Assembly: GCA_002345145.1 (NCBI GenBank)
Contig: DDVC01000196.1
Coordinates: 1-29,208 of the forward strand
Direction: 5' to 3'
DNA from: Bacteroidetes bacterium UBA2322
GTDB lineage: Bacteria > Bacteroidota > Bacteroidia > Chitinophagales > UBA2359
DNA: 29,208 bases
Positions 15,426-24,126 of the stretch are shown piece after piece. The position numbers and the translations under genes were made by a program. Under the pieces are notes generated by a model that saw only the letters and a program-made list of their open reading frames with translations, made no database searches and had not been told where the DNA came from. Position 1 is the first letter of the stretch. Every line of letters begins with the position of its first letter.

Positions 15426-16298
15426 ATGATAAATTACAACCTGATACTTTTACTGCTGCTCCCAATTTTTTTTAGTTGTACCCAACCAACAGAAACAACC
15501 TCCGAAAAAGTTACATCGGAAAAGAACCAAAAACAAACTCAAGTGCAGGAGCAGAACACTGAAAACCACACAACTACTGCTATCCCTTTTGATACCACTT
15601 ACAATACCATTCATATTTTTGTAGCTCTTTGCGACAACAAATATCAGGGAATTGTGCCGGTGCCGGAAAAAATAGGCAATGGGCAAGACCCCGATAATAA
15701 TTTGTACTGGGGTTGTGGTTACGGAGTTAGGACATACTTTAAAAAAAGTAATGAATGGAAGCTGCTAAGAACCTCAAAATTAGATTCTATCAAACTTGAA
15801 CGACTTGTTTTTAAACATAGTACAAAGAAAATTTACTTAGTAGCCGATGCCTATAATGGAAAGTACATTAAGCAATGCACCATAGATTTTTTGCAAAGCA
15901 GTTGCGGGCAGTTGAAAGATACGGTAATGATAGACAGCAGAGTCATTGGCATAGCCGGAAATGCCCAACTATTGTCTTACATAGGGCATGATGGTTTGAT
16001 GGACTTTCGGCTAACCGAAACATTTGTTAACCAAGATAACAAAAAAAGAGCGGTAATCATTTTAGCCTGTATAAGCAAAAATTTCTTTAAACCTCATTTG
16101 CAACAAGCAAATGTAAATCCGTTAGTTTGGACAACAGGTCTTATGGCACCGGAGGCATACACACTTCACGATGCGATTACCGGTTATGTAAATAATGAAC
16201 AAAACGAAAGCATTAGAACAAGAGCCGCTTTAGCCTATTCAAAATATCAGAGATGCAGCCAAAAAGCAGCTAAAAATTTATTGGTTACCGGTTGGTAA
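15426..16298 (+). CDS. Unrecognised lipoprotein
   Basis: A 290-residue protein of unknown function. It has a short signal peptide with a lipobox ending at C18 (IFFSC), followed by a Thr/Glu/Gln/Lys-rich linker to about residue 55. The rest looks like a globular beta-rich domain. It has several cysteines (for example C69, C96, C146, C160, C217) that could form disulfides in the periplasm. I recognise no family or motif. The gene has more A+T than its neighbours and lies beside repeat-rich DNA and a broken gene, consistent with an acquired or fast-evolving gene. It stands alone; the next gene converges on it from the other strand. Confidence 0.75.
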   Translation: MINYNLILLLLLPIFFSCTQPTETTSEKVTSEKNQKQTQVQEQNTENHTTTAIPFDTTYNTIHIFVALCDNKYQGIVPVPEKIGNGQDPDNNLYWGCGYGVRTYFKKSNEWKLLRTSKLDSIKLERLVFKHSTKKIYLVADAYNGKYIKQCTIDFLQSSCGQLKDTVMIDSRVIGIAGNAQLLSYIGHDGLMDFRLTETFVNQDNKKRAVIILACISKNFFKPHLQQANVNPLVWTTGLMAPEAYTLHDAITGYVNNEQNESIRTRAALAYSKYQRCSQKAAKNLLVTGW

Positions 16299-16374
16299 AG
16301 TATCAAGTGGTGCAAAACAGTAGCCTAACCCCAAAACCAAGTTTATTCATCTGCAAAATGTGCTGCCACAAACC

Positions 16375-17151
16375 CTATTGCCCCCTGCCCAAACCAAAGG
16401 CTAACCTAAATCCGGTGAACGGTGGTAAACCGAAGTATGTTTCGGTTAAAAAATTCCCATCGGGTTTTTGTTGAAACCAGTTCATATAACCCACATCAAA
16501 AGAAAGATTGGGTAAAAAATCCACGCTAAAACCTCCGTAAATTCGGTTTTGGTCAAATACATTTATCTGTATTTTTCGCCCCAAGTTTACATGCAGCTCA
16601 TTACTTACCCTAACCCTTAATGAGCGTTTATTGTCTATTTTCCACAAAGGCACAGCGCCTTGTATGCGCCACCTGAACCTGAAATTGTTAAAAGCATACC
16701 CATCTTCCAGCTCCGTGCGGGCGGCATTGGTTTGGTGAAAAAAACGGGCTTCCATGCGGTATCGTTGGTCAATGTTAATACGTTTTAACCGCTGCCTGTA
16801 TGCCAGTTCTACATGTGGTCTTAACTCGGGCACCATCAGTTTTACCGCAGCCCTTGGGTTGTGCGGACTTTGTAAAAACAAACACATGCCGCCCGATACC
16901 TCCCAACCCGCCGGCAACTCTCTGTGCAAGTGCGACCTAAAAACCAACTGGTGTTGTGCTACAGGGTTTATATAATGCCGCTCCTGCACCTCACTCTCCC
17001 AAAACCATTTCGGGCTTAACCGCACATTGATGAAATATCCGTATCAAACTAAATTTTGATGTATCACCTCTTTTTGGGCATACACAGCATTAGCGCTAAA
17101 AAAACAAACCGCCAAAATTCCTGTCAGCCAATTCCTGAAAAAAACATACAT
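16375..17151 (-). pseudogene. DUF2490-like outer-membrane protein gene interrupted by one TGA codon
   Basis: The open part runs from 17043 down to 16375 and reads like a DUF2490 beta-barrel: RLSPKWFWESEVQERHY, then amphipathic strands with many aromatic and charged residues. The only start after the stop is a GTG at 17025, which would yield 216 residues without a signal peptide. In the same frame, an ATG at 17151 starts a clean Sec signal peptide (cleavage after ANAVYA) followed by QKEVIHQNLV. A TGA at 17044-17046 then interrupts it, directly before YGYFINVRLS. One base change (TGG to TGA) would explain the lesion; without it the protein would have 258 residues. A base-calling error is an alternative. 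Other genes here end in TGA, so TGA is a real stop. Confidence 0.75.
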
Positions 17152-17508
17152 GAAAAACGTTTGTTAAAATGTGAGGAATAAACAACCGATGACTGTGTCA
17201 AACAAAAAAAAGCGAATTGCTCTAACCCGGTAAAAGACTCTGAGGGCTTTAAAACCCCACTAATACCCTTTTACATGCCCCTAACAGCAGTTTTTATGGC
17301 TATTGATAACCACTGCCGCTCAAAAATACACCAATTAGGCAATTGTTGTAGGTAAATCCACTAAATTTACACCAAATTTCATGGATAATGGATAATGGTG
17401 AGTAACCGCTACTATCTACCAAAACTGCTCACTACCCACTATTGAATACCGAATACTCAATACTCATAACTTTTCGTTTTTCACTTTTCACTTTCCCCCC
17501 TCGTTCAC
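17152..17508. other. Divergent intergenic region upstream of accA
   Basis: This 357-base gap lies between the broken DUF2490 gene (minus) and accA (plus). It contains a short tandem repeat, ATGGATA twice followed by ATGG (17381-17398), a CACTAC/CTACC-like tract (17405-17440), and ACTTTTCGTTTTTCACTTT at 17469-17487, which is identical to 10195-10213. TAAATTTA at 17362-17369 is a possible -7 box for accA, one base off consensus. No RNA gene is seen. Confidence 0.5.
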
Positions 17509-18462
17509 ATGCAATTTTTAGATTTTGAAAAACAAATAGCCGAACTCCATGAACGCATAGAGAAGGTTAAAGAAATAGGCGGCACCGAAGGCGTAGATAT
17601 AAGCAAAACGCTGGAAGACCTGAACATGAAACTTGCTGAGGTAAAACAGCAGGTTTACCAAAATTTAACCCCTTGGCAGCGTGTTCAGCTATCGCGCCAC
17701 CCTGAGCGACCTTATACCCTTTACTACATAAACGAAATGTGTACCGGTTTTACCGAGCTGCATGGCGATAGGCTGGTGGGCGATGATAAGGCTATTGTGG
17801 GTGGGTTTGCCAAACTAAACGAACACCCGGTAATGTTTATCGGGCATCAAAAAGGCGCTGATACCAAAAGCCGTCAGTACCGAAATTTTGGCATGGCTAA
17901 CCCGGAGGGTTACCGCAAAGCGCTGCGACTGATGAAACTTGCCGAAAAATTTAACAAACCCATTGTGTGCCTCATAGATACACCCGGCGCTTATCCGGGC
18001 ATAGAAGCCGAAGAGCGCGGTCAGGCAGAAGCCATAGCCCGAAACCTGTACGAAATGAGCAAACTAAAAGTGCCCGTTATTTGTGTAATCATTGGTGAGG
18101 GCGCATCGGGCGGTGCCTTGGGCATAGGTGTGGGCGACCGTATCCTTATGCTGGAAAATACCTGGTACTCGGTTATCTCGCCCGAATCCTGCTCCTCTAT
18201 CTTGTGGCGAAGTTGGGAACACAAAGAAACCGCCGCCGAACAACTCCACCTTACCGCCGCCGATATGTACTACTTTAAATTGGTTGACGAAATTGTGGAA
18301 GAACCCCTTGGCGGCGCACACAGAGACCCACAAAAAATGGCGCAAACCCTAAAAGAGCGCATCTTAAAAAATCTTGCCGATTTAAACCAACTTAGCCCCG
18401 CCGGACGTATTGCACAACGAATTGCTAAATTTACTGCTATGGGCAGATACGAAGAAGTGTAA
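17509..18462 (+). CDS. accA: Acetyl-CoA carboxylase carboxyltransferase subunit alpha
   Basis: A 317-residue protein; with AccD it transfers the carboxyl group from biotin on AccB to acetyl-CoA, making malonyl-CoA for fatty acid synthesis. The N-terminal helical part (LDFEKQIAELHERI at 4-17) precedes the crotonase-like domain. Family motifs are TELHGDRLVGDD (82-93), GHQKGADTK (112-120), DTPGAYPGIEAEERGQ (157-172) and GEGASGGALGIGVGD (196-210). Length and motifs are normal for AccA of Bacteroidota. The ATG at 17509 begins exactly at the conserved N-terminus. accD is not in the window. fabI, which acts later in the same pathway, is about 10 kb upstream on the other strand. Confidence 0.97.
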   Translation: MQFLDFEKQIAELHERIEKVKEIGGTEGVDISKTLEDLNMKLAEVKQQVYQNLTPWQRVQLSRHPERPYTLYYINEMCTGFTELHGDRLVGDDKAIVGGFAKLNEHPVMFIGHQKGADTKSRQYRNFGMANPEGYRKALRLMKLAEKFNKPIVCLIDTPGAYPGIEAEERGQAEAIARNLYEMSKLKVPVICVIIGEGASGGALGIGVGDRILMLENTWYSVISPESCSSILWRSWEHKETAAEQLHLTAADMYYFKLVDEIVEEPLGGAHRDPQKMAQTLKERILKNLADLNQLSPAGRIAQRIAKFTAMGRYEEV

Positions 18463-18546
18463 CCCCTGCCCAATTCACCCGATAAAGCCTGCTTTTTACT
18501 TTCATCTTTTTCCTACCCTACACCCTAAACAATTAAATGACCGCTT

Positions 18547-19095
18547 ATGTGGCAGTCCGTTCAACAATTTTTTTTCCGTTACTACTTTCAAAATAAACTG
18601 AAAGAGTACCATTTTATGCACGAGGTGGTAAACCTTGCACAAGCCAAAGAAATAGGCATTTTGTTTGATGCCACTAATGAGCAAAATGCCGTTTGGATAC
18701 GCCGGTTTGCCGATGAGTTAGAAAAACAAAAAAAGAGAGTAAGCTTGCTGGGATTCATAAACAGCAGCAATGCAACAGAGCAAACTGCCTATCCTACTTT
18801 TTCAAAAAAACAAACCAACTGGTACTTACAACCCAACCACTACATACCTGCCGATTTTATGGAGCGCCCCTTTGACATACTCATTGGCGCTTATTTGCAA
18901 CCGGTAGAAACGCTTGAATATATGACTGCCTTTTCTAAAGCCCGGTTTAGAGTGGGGTGTTATACCCAACAACAAACACCCTGCTACGATTTGTTCATTC
19001 AACTAAAAGAAACCGACCAACTACCCGATTTTCTTAAAAAAGCCCTTCATTACCTCCAAATTATTAACCAGCATGAGCGCAAAAAATCAGCTTAA
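18547..19095 (+). CDS. DUF6913-type conserved Bacteroidota protein
   Basis: A 182-residue soluble protein without a signal peptide. It has an N-terminal amphipathic helix (about 1-25), then alternating strand and helix segments: IGILFDATNEQNAVWIRRFADEL and RVSLLGFINS in the first half, and FDILIGAYLQPVETLEYM with a cysteine-bearing RFRVGCYTQ in the second half. I associate this pattern with the DUF6913 family, whose members often precede dapA in Bacteroidota. The function is unknown. Its end overlaps the dapA start by 23 bases, so the two are probably translated together. Confidence 0.75.
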   Translation: MWQSVQQFFFRYYFQNKLKEYHFMHEVVNLAQAKEIGILFDATNEQNAVWIRRFADELEKQKKRVSLLGFINSSNATEQTAYPTFSKKQTNWYLQPNHYIPADFMERPFDILIGAYLQPVETLEYMTAFSKARFRVGCYTQQQTPCYDLFIQLKETDQLPDFLKKALHYLQIINQHERKKSA

Positions 19096-19990
19096 AGGCT
19101 TGGGTGTAGCTCTGGCTACCCCTTTTCTGCCCAATAATGACATTGACTTTGCCGGGCTTAAACGCCTGATAGATTATGTTATCAACAATAGGGTAAATTA
19201 TGTGGTTTCTTTGGGCACTACCGGAGAATCTGTTACCCTTACCGAAGAAGAAAAACACGAAATACTGGATTTTACCGTACAAACCGTAAACAAACGCGTA
19301 CCGGTGGTGGCAGGTTTTGGCGGTAATGATACCCAAAAAGTGCTGCACCAAATGGATGCGTATCATTTTAACGGCATAGATGCCATTTTATCGGTTTGTC
19401 CGTATTATAACAGACCCAATCAGGAAGGCATTTACCGGCACTTTAAAACCATAGCCAAACATGCCCCGCGCCCGGTAATTGTTTACAATGTGCCCGGTAG
19501 AACCGCCTGCAATATGGAGGCAAACACTACTGTTAGGTTATCTAAAGACTGCCCCAATATAGTGGGTATCAAAGAGGCATCGGGCAACTTGGCACAGGTG
19601 GCGCAAATTATTAAGTATAAAGCCCGAAAAGATTTCTTGGTGCTGGCGGGCGATGATTTTATTACCCTGCCCGGCATAGCCTGCGGCATGGACGGCGTAA
19701 TTTCGGTGGTGGGTAATGCTTTTCCCGAAGAATTTAGCACACTGGTACGCGCTGCCATGGCAGACGATTTTAAAACCGCCCGAAACATGCACTACCGCCT
19801 GCTTACCATAATGGAGCTCCTTTTTGCCGATGGCAGTCCGGGCGGGGTAAAATATGCCCTTCACCTGTTGGGTATTTGCGGCTATCACCTGCGTCTGCCC
19901 TTAGTGCCGCCTAATGTGCAGGTGCGCGAAGCCCTCCAAAATGAACTATCGGTGCTGCGCCAACCAGCCGAACCCGGAAGTATAGGGTAA
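19073..19990 (+). CDS. dapA: 4-hydroxy-tetrahydrodipicolinate synthase
   Basis: A 305-residue cytoplasmic TIM-barrel aldolase that condenses pyruvate with aspartate semialdehyde, the first committed step of the diaminopimelate/lysine pathway and so of peptidoglycan cross-links. The signature pieces are LGTTGESVTL (48-57), with T49/T50 in the proton relay, VYNVPGRT (137-144) with Y138 and R143, and GIKEASGN, in which K167 forms the Schiff base. The start ATG is inside the preceding DUF6913-type gene (23-base overlap). Length and motifs are normal. Confidence 0.96.
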   Translation: MSAKNQLKGLGVALATPFLPNNDIDFAGLKRLIDYVINNRVNYVVSLGTTGESVTLTEEEKHEILDFTVQTVNKRVPVVAGFGGNDTQKVLHQMDAYHFNGIDAILSVCPYYNRPNQEGIYRHFKTIAKHAPRPVIVYNVPGRTACNMEANTTVRLSKDCPNIVGIKEASGNLAQVAQIIKYKARKDFLVLAGDDFITLPGIACGMDGVISVVGNAFPEEFSTLVRAAMADDFKTARNMHYRLLTIMELLFADGSPGGVKYALHLLGICGYHLRLPLVPPNVQVREALQNELSVLRQPAEPGSIG

Positions 19991-20254
19991 GTTTGAGCGG
20001 TTACCCAACCACCCCCGCCGCTTAAAAAAACGCATAAAATGGCGCGCTTTGTGCCTTTTATACATGCTCCCCATTTACTTTTGCTCACAAGCAACCTCTG
20101 CCCAAACAAGACCCATGCTGTTTTGTTATATGGTGGTAGTACGCTAATGGGCGCCTCAGAAATAAATTTTACCTCCCTGCAAAATACCATGCAACCCAAA
20201 GGCGTTATTTGTTCGTCTATCCGACAAATTTAACCACCCCCCTAAACTTTGCCT

Positions 20255-20497
20255 ATGAGCAAAATCATTACCCAAAACGACCTTATCAGATATGCCTACA
20301 ACGAAACTTCGTTTGATGAGGACTGTTCCATTCAACAAGCATTAGATAACAACTGGGATTTGCAGGAAGAGTATAAAACCATTGTGCAAACCCAAGCGCT
20401 GCTTAGTTTATTTAAACAAACATCGCCCAATAAGTCATCGGTTCGCATTATTATGGACTATAACAAGCGGCTGGAAGAATTGCTGCCCACTTGTTAA
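20255..20497 (+). CDS. Small conserved Bacteroidota protein, function unknown
   Basis: An 80-residue acidic, probably helical protein; ATG 20255 is the start, as the upstream codon at 20249 is TTG. It contains NDLIRYAYNETS near the start and a Ser-rich segment SPNKSSVRIIMDYNK near the end. I recall similar 75-85 residue proteins in many Bacteroidota, with no known function. It lacks a signal peptide, cysteine pairs or a DNA-binding motif that I can recognise. It stands 264 bases after dapA with no gene between. A weak AAGAAGG/CCTCTT hairpin with a T tract in its loop region follows it. Confidence 0.7.
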   Translation: MSKIITQNDLIRYAYNETSFDEDCSIQQALDNNWDLQEEYKTIVQTQALLSLFKQTSPNKSSVRIIMDYNKRLEELLPTC

Positions 20498-20548
20498 ACA
20501 ATCCTTAAAAGAAGGGGTATATTCTTTTTATTCCTCTTAAAAGCCGGT

Positions 20549-21715
20549 ATGCTACTGTTGGGGTTAGGTGTTTATTGTACTTTGTGCCTTGTACTTACTG
20601 TACTATATGCCCTGTTATTGGGTATGTATGTGGCAGGTTGGTTAAGTTTGCCGCAGTGGAAACCTCCGGCTAATTATGAACCTGCCACTACTATATCTTT
20701 ACTTATTCCTGCCCGAAACGAAGAAAACAAAATAGCCGCCTGCCTGCAATCGGTAGTGAGCCAACAATACCCCGCCAACCTGCTGGAAGTGGTGGTAATA
20801 GACGACCACTCAACCGACCAAACAGCTCAAATTGTGCAAACATGGGCGCAGCAGTATCCGCATATTAAGCTCATACGGTTGCAAGATATTTTACCCCAAG
20901 CGGAGCAGCTAAATGCCTATAAAAAAAAGGCAATTGAAATTGGCATAGGGCAAACATCGGGTAAACTGATTGTAACCACCGATGCCGATTGTTTTACCCA
21001 CCCCCGGTGGCTGCACACCATTGCGGCTTTTTTTGAAACACACCGTTTGCAGATGATAGCCGCACCGGTTTGTTTTGCGCAGGAGCAGTCTTTTTTTGAG
21101 CGTTTCCAAACCCTCGATTTTTTTGGCATGATGGTTAGCGCCGGCGCTACCCTACACTGGCGCTTGGGCGCTATGTGCAACGGCGCTAACTTGGCATATA
21201 CGCGGCAGGCTTTTAATGCTGTACAGGGTTTTAAGGGCATAGACCACCTGGCATCGGGCGATGATATGCTGCTGATGGCAAAAATTATGCGGCACTATCC
21301 TAATGCAGTAAAATTCCTTAAAAACGCGGAGGCTACGGTTTATACCACTGCCCAGCCTACACTGAGCGCTTTTGTAAACCAACGTGTGCGGTGGGCTTCT
21401 AAATCGGCACAGTACCAGCATAAACAAACTACCCTGTTTTTAGCCATTGTTTTTTTGTTTAACTTGTCTATCATGGTAAATGCGGTGTTATTGGCGGTGG
21501 GCAAAACTGCCTTTTTACCCCTGCTGTTGGTACAACTGTTGTTTAAGTTTATTGCCGATTGGGTTTATTTGTATGTAGGCGCTCGGTTTTGGGGCAGAGG
21601 CAGTTTGCTGTGGTGGTTTTTACCTGCCCAACTGCTGCACTTGTTTTACATTGTGGTAATAGGTTTGTGGGGCAATGTGGGTAAATATACTTGGAAAGGA
21701 AGGGTGGTTAGGTAA
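20549..21715 (+). CDS. Family 2 glycosyltransferase, membrane-bound
   Basis: A 388-residue protein. An N-terminal helix (about 5-30) is followed by a GT-A catalytic domain (about 47-290) and three to four C-terminal helices (about 293-375). Catalytic signatures are LIPARNEE (52-59), VVIDDHSTD (82-90), TDAD with the DxD at 145-147, GDD (237-239) and QRVRW (278-282). The QxxRW motif places it with processive-type or lipid-acceptor enzymes. The sugar donor and acceptor cannot be read from sequence. It may make cell-envelope polysaccharide or glycolipid. It is not next to other sugar genes. Confidence 0.92.
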   Translation: MLLLGLGVYCTLCLVLTVLYALLLGMYVAGWLSLPQWKPPANYEPATTISLLIPARNEENKIAACLQSVVSQQYPANLLEVVVIDDHSTDQTAQIVQTWAQQYPHIKLIRLQDILPQAEQLNAYKKKAIEIGIGQTSGKLIVTTDADCFTHPRWLHTIAAFFETHRLQMIAAPVCFAQEQSFFERFQTLDFFGMMVSAGATLHWRLGAMCNGANLAYTRQAFNAVQGFKGIDHLASGDDMLLMAKIMRHYPNAVKFLKNAEATVYTTAQPTLSAFVNQRVRWASKSAQYQHKQTTLFLAIVFLFNLSIMVNAVLLAVGKTAFLPLLLVQLLFKFIADWVYLYVGARFWGRGSLLWWFLPAQLLHLFYIVVIGLWGNVGKYTWKGRVVR

Positions 21716-21754
21716 ATGGTAGTGGATAGTGAAAAGTAATTAATGGGTAGTTTT

Positions 21755-21810
21755 GGTAGATGGTAGTGAGTACTAAGAAATAACAATTAATTTGCGCCTT
21801 TGCGAGAAAT
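21755..21810. repeat. Dispersed intergenic repeat (GCGAGAAA family), copy 1
   Basis: This stretch matches 28988-29051 in the words GGTAGAT-GTAGT, CTAAGAAATAACAA-TAA and TTTGCGAGAAA, apart from a short indel. Its TTTGCGCCTTTGC core is also present in reverse orientation at about 25003-25020. It encodes nothing. Confidence 0.65.
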
Positions 21811-21913
21811 AGAACTGGAGGTGATGCTTTTATGCTGCCCGAAATTTGGCTGATTGATAAACCCCCACCCCCCAACATCACAAAAAAAATCCCGAAATTG
21901 TAAGGCGTTGGCT

Positions 21914-21921
21914 TACCTTTG
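21914..21921 (+). promoter_or_regulatory. -7 promoter box upstream of the SDR gene
   Basis: TACCTTTG fits the Bacteroidota consensus TAnnTTTG exactly, 41 bases before the SDR start codon. No well-spaced TTTG -33 element is seen. Confidence 0.45.
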
Positions 21922-21962
21922 CTCAATGTTTTACTCTTTGTGCAAGCGCTAAACCCGTTTAC

Positions 21963-22706
21963 ATGTTTCAACAAAACCTGCAAAACAAAACCATACTTGT
22001 TACCGGCGCTTCATCGGGCATTGGGCGGGAGTGTGCCATTGTGTTATCGGGCATGGGCGCGGAGTTGGTTATATCGGGCAAAAACGAAGAGCGTTTACAG
22101 CAAACGCTGCAATCCCTTTCATTGGGCAACCACCGCCTATTGGCAGCTAACCTTACGCAGCCCGATGCGGTGGCTGAATTGGTAAACAAATTACCACCCC
22201 TAAACGGGCTGCTGCACTGTGCCGGTATATGGAAACCCCAGCCCATTAAGTTTTTGCAGCCGCAAACCGCACGGCTTATTATGGAGGTAAATTATATGGC
22301 TGCCGTAATGCTGGTAAGCCAACTGCTGCAACAAAAAAAAATGCTGTCCGGCGCATCGGTGGTGTTTGTAAGTTCTATTGCCGCACATCAGCCATACAAG
22401 GGCGGAGCTGCTTATGCCGCCTCAAAAGCCGCCTTAGAAGCTTTTGCCAAAACCCTTGCCCTTGAAACTGCCCATGCCGGTATGCGCTCAAACTGTATTG
22501 CGCCCGCTATGGTGCAAAGCCCTATACTCATACAAGCACAGACCACAGTAACGGAGGCTGCCATGCAACACCACCTAAACCAATACCCCTTGCGCCCCGG
22601 GGTGCCTAATGATGTGGCACAGGCTGCCGCTTTTTTGCTGAGCGATGCCAGTAGCTGGATTACCGGCGCTACCCTGCACCTAAACGGCGGAATAGCTTTG
22701 CTGTAA
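21963..22706 (+). CDS. Short-chain dehydrogenase/reductase
   Basis: A 247-residue classical SDR with a Rossmann fold. The cofactor motif is TGASSGIG (14-21), the structural motif is HCAG (85-88, where NNAG is usual), N110 is the conserved helix asparagine, S138 is the catalytic serine and Y151/K155 form the YxxxK pair. The end, SWITGATLHLNGG, is typical of the FabG-like group. Its substrate cannot be told: it could be a 3-oxoacyl-ACP reductase paralogue or act on another carbonyl. It is transcribed alone, with its own -7 box and a bidirectional terminator after it. Confidence 0.9.
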   Translation: MFQQNLQNKTILVTGASSGIGRECAIVLSGMGAELVISGKNEERLQQTLQSLSLGNHRLLAANLTQPDAVAELVNKLPPLNGLLHCAGIWKPQPIKFLQPQTARLIMEVNYMAAVMLVSQLLQQKKMLSGASVVFVSSIAAHQPYKGGAAYAASKAALEAFAKTLALETAHAGMRSNCIAPAMVQSPILIQAQTTVTEAAMQHHLNQYPLRPGVPNDVAQAAAFLLSDASSWITGATLHLNGGIALL

Positions 22707-22744
22707 TGGTTTTTTGGGCGCTAAGTTGGTTTGTTCAGCCATCA

Positions 22745-22779
22745 AAAAGCCCCGTGCAGTAAGGGGCATCGGGGCTTTT
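22745..22779. terminator. Bidirectional terminator between convergent genes
   Basis: AAAAGCCCCG (22745-22754) pairs exactly with CGGGGCTTTT (22770-22779) around a 15-base loop. The A and T ends serve both strands, so it can end the SDR transcript (plus) and the BT_3928-type transcript (minus). Confidence 0.85.
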
Positions 22780-22812
22780 GGTTTGAACAAAAACTACAAA
22801 ATGAAGAAGCTA

Positions 22813-24060
22813 TTACTTTGCGGTTAGCTTTTTAATTTCTTCGTAAGTGGGCAGGTGGTTGTAATGATACAAGCCGCGTATGGTAGAGCCCTCCATAAGC
22901 GTAAGCCCCGGGTTTGAGCGCATCCATGTTTTTATGGGCGTGGCATCTAAGGTATTAAAGCGGTACAGCCCGCCGGCAAGGGCATCGGCTTTGTCTAAAT
23001 TGCCTGAGCAGATACCGGTGGCAGGTATGCCGTTTTTGGCGGCGGCGGCAAGCAGTTGGTTTATTTTGGTAAAACCATTGGAACTGGCTTTGTCTATTTT
23101 GTAAGACGTTACTATAAAATGGAAGCCCTGTATAGAAAGCAGCGAGTCGGCAATATCGGTTTCGTTTCGGTCAAGCACTATAAAGTCTTTAATTTTGGGC
23201 ATTTCGGGCTCTTTAATCACCACTTGTCGGGTTTTACTTTTGTCTATTACCCAGGTAGAATCGCGCCAAATGCCGCTTGCAGTATATTCTTTGCTTTCTA
23301 TTTCTTTGGTTTCGTTGGTGCCGGTTTTGGCAAGGGTGTAGTAGGTTTTAATAATGCCCGGGTCTAAACCTTCGTTTGATTTACCTTTCATTAAATCGGT
23401 ACCCACTTTGTAGGCGCGGAAATTAACAATGGGCAAATCATAATAGTTGCTCATGGTAAAGCCTAAGGAGGCAAGCGTTATGACAACAAGGGCTATAATG
23501 GAAATAGATTTGTTAAAAATAAGCCCGATGTGTTTGCGGAGCGGAAACAGCACTAAAATGAGGGCAGCAAGAACTATATCTTTGTAAAAAGAGATAATGG
23601 GTTTTAGTTTCAGAAAATCGCCAAAGCAGCCGCAATCGGTAACCTTATCGGTAATGGCAGAAAACCCGGTAAGGAAGGTAAAAAAGGCAATAATGGCGGC
23701 ATATAAGAGCAGGTTAAAGGTAGGATAAGCTCCCAAAATAAGGGCAAACCCCAGTACCAACTCTAATACAATCATAAAAACCGCCACCGGCAAAGCCAAT
23801 TTTGCCCAAAATGCCCAAAATGCGTTGAGGGCGGGCAGGTACTCGCCAAAAACGGCAAAATAATCTTCCATTTTAAAAGCAGTGCCCAGCGGGTCAACGG
23901 CTTTTACCACGCCCGAAAAGATGAAAAATACACCCAAAAAATACCGAATAAACGAAGCCAGTACTTCTGCCGCACCCGATGGGCGTTTTATGAGCGCCAT
24001 TACTAAGGTAATAGCCAGCGAAATGAGGGCAGTAATGCCAAAAACTTTGTATATAGTCAT
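22813..24060 (-). CDS. BT_3928-type membrane protein (MauE/DoxX-like, with a C-terminal soluble domain)
   Basis: A 415-residue protein. The first 215 residues form a helical membrane domain related to DoxX/MauE: FLGVFFIFSGVVKAVDPLG (41-59) and the signature DCGCFG (142-147), with the two cysteines as in MauE-type proteins thought to act in disulfide handling. The remaining part (about 215-415) is soluble and probably periplasmic; its end, with NLDKADALAGGLYRFN and the closing TLMEGSTIRGLYHYNHLP, resembles a thioredoxin-like fold but lacks a CxxC pair. Families of this kind are typical of Bacteroidota and sit next to DUF1599 genes. It lies 66 bases after the DUF1599-type gene and shares its strand. 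The exact role is unknown. Confidence 0.85.
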   Translation of the reverse strand: MTIYKVFGITALISLAITLVMALIKRPSGAAEVLASFIRYFLGVFFIFSGVVKAVDPLGTAFKMEDYFAVFGEYLPALNAFWAFWAKLALPVAVFMIVLELVLGFALILGAYPTFNLLLYAAIIAFFTFLTGFSAITDKVTDCGCFGDFLKLKPIISFYKDIVLAALILVLFPLRKHIGLIFNKSISIIALVVITLASLGFTMSNYYDLPIVNFRAYKVGTDLMKGKSNEGLDPGIIKTYYTLAKTGTNETKEIESKEYTASGIWRDSTWVIDKSKTRQVVIKEPEMPKIKDFIVLDRNETDIADSLLSIQGFHFIVTSYKIDKASSNGFTKINQLLAAAAKNGIPATGICSGNLDKADALAGGLYRFNTLDATPIKTWMRSNPGLTLMEGSTIRGLYHYNHLPTYEEIKKLTAK

Positions 24061-24126
24061 GTGTGTGCGTGTTTGGTATGTTTTAAAAATGTGGTTATTT
24101 GCTAAGGAGTTGTTGTTTTAGTGGTG

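Noticed and set aside
17023..17025. GTG 17025 as a true start giving an intact 216-residue DUF2490 protein
   Set aside because: An outer-membrane barrel needs a signal peptide; one exists in the same frame just upstream of the TGA, so a broken gene is the simpler reading.
20039..20233. 64-codon plus-strand frame between dapA and the small conserved gene
   Set aside because: No promoter, family resemblance or conserved-looking composition; it resembles random open frame in a gap.
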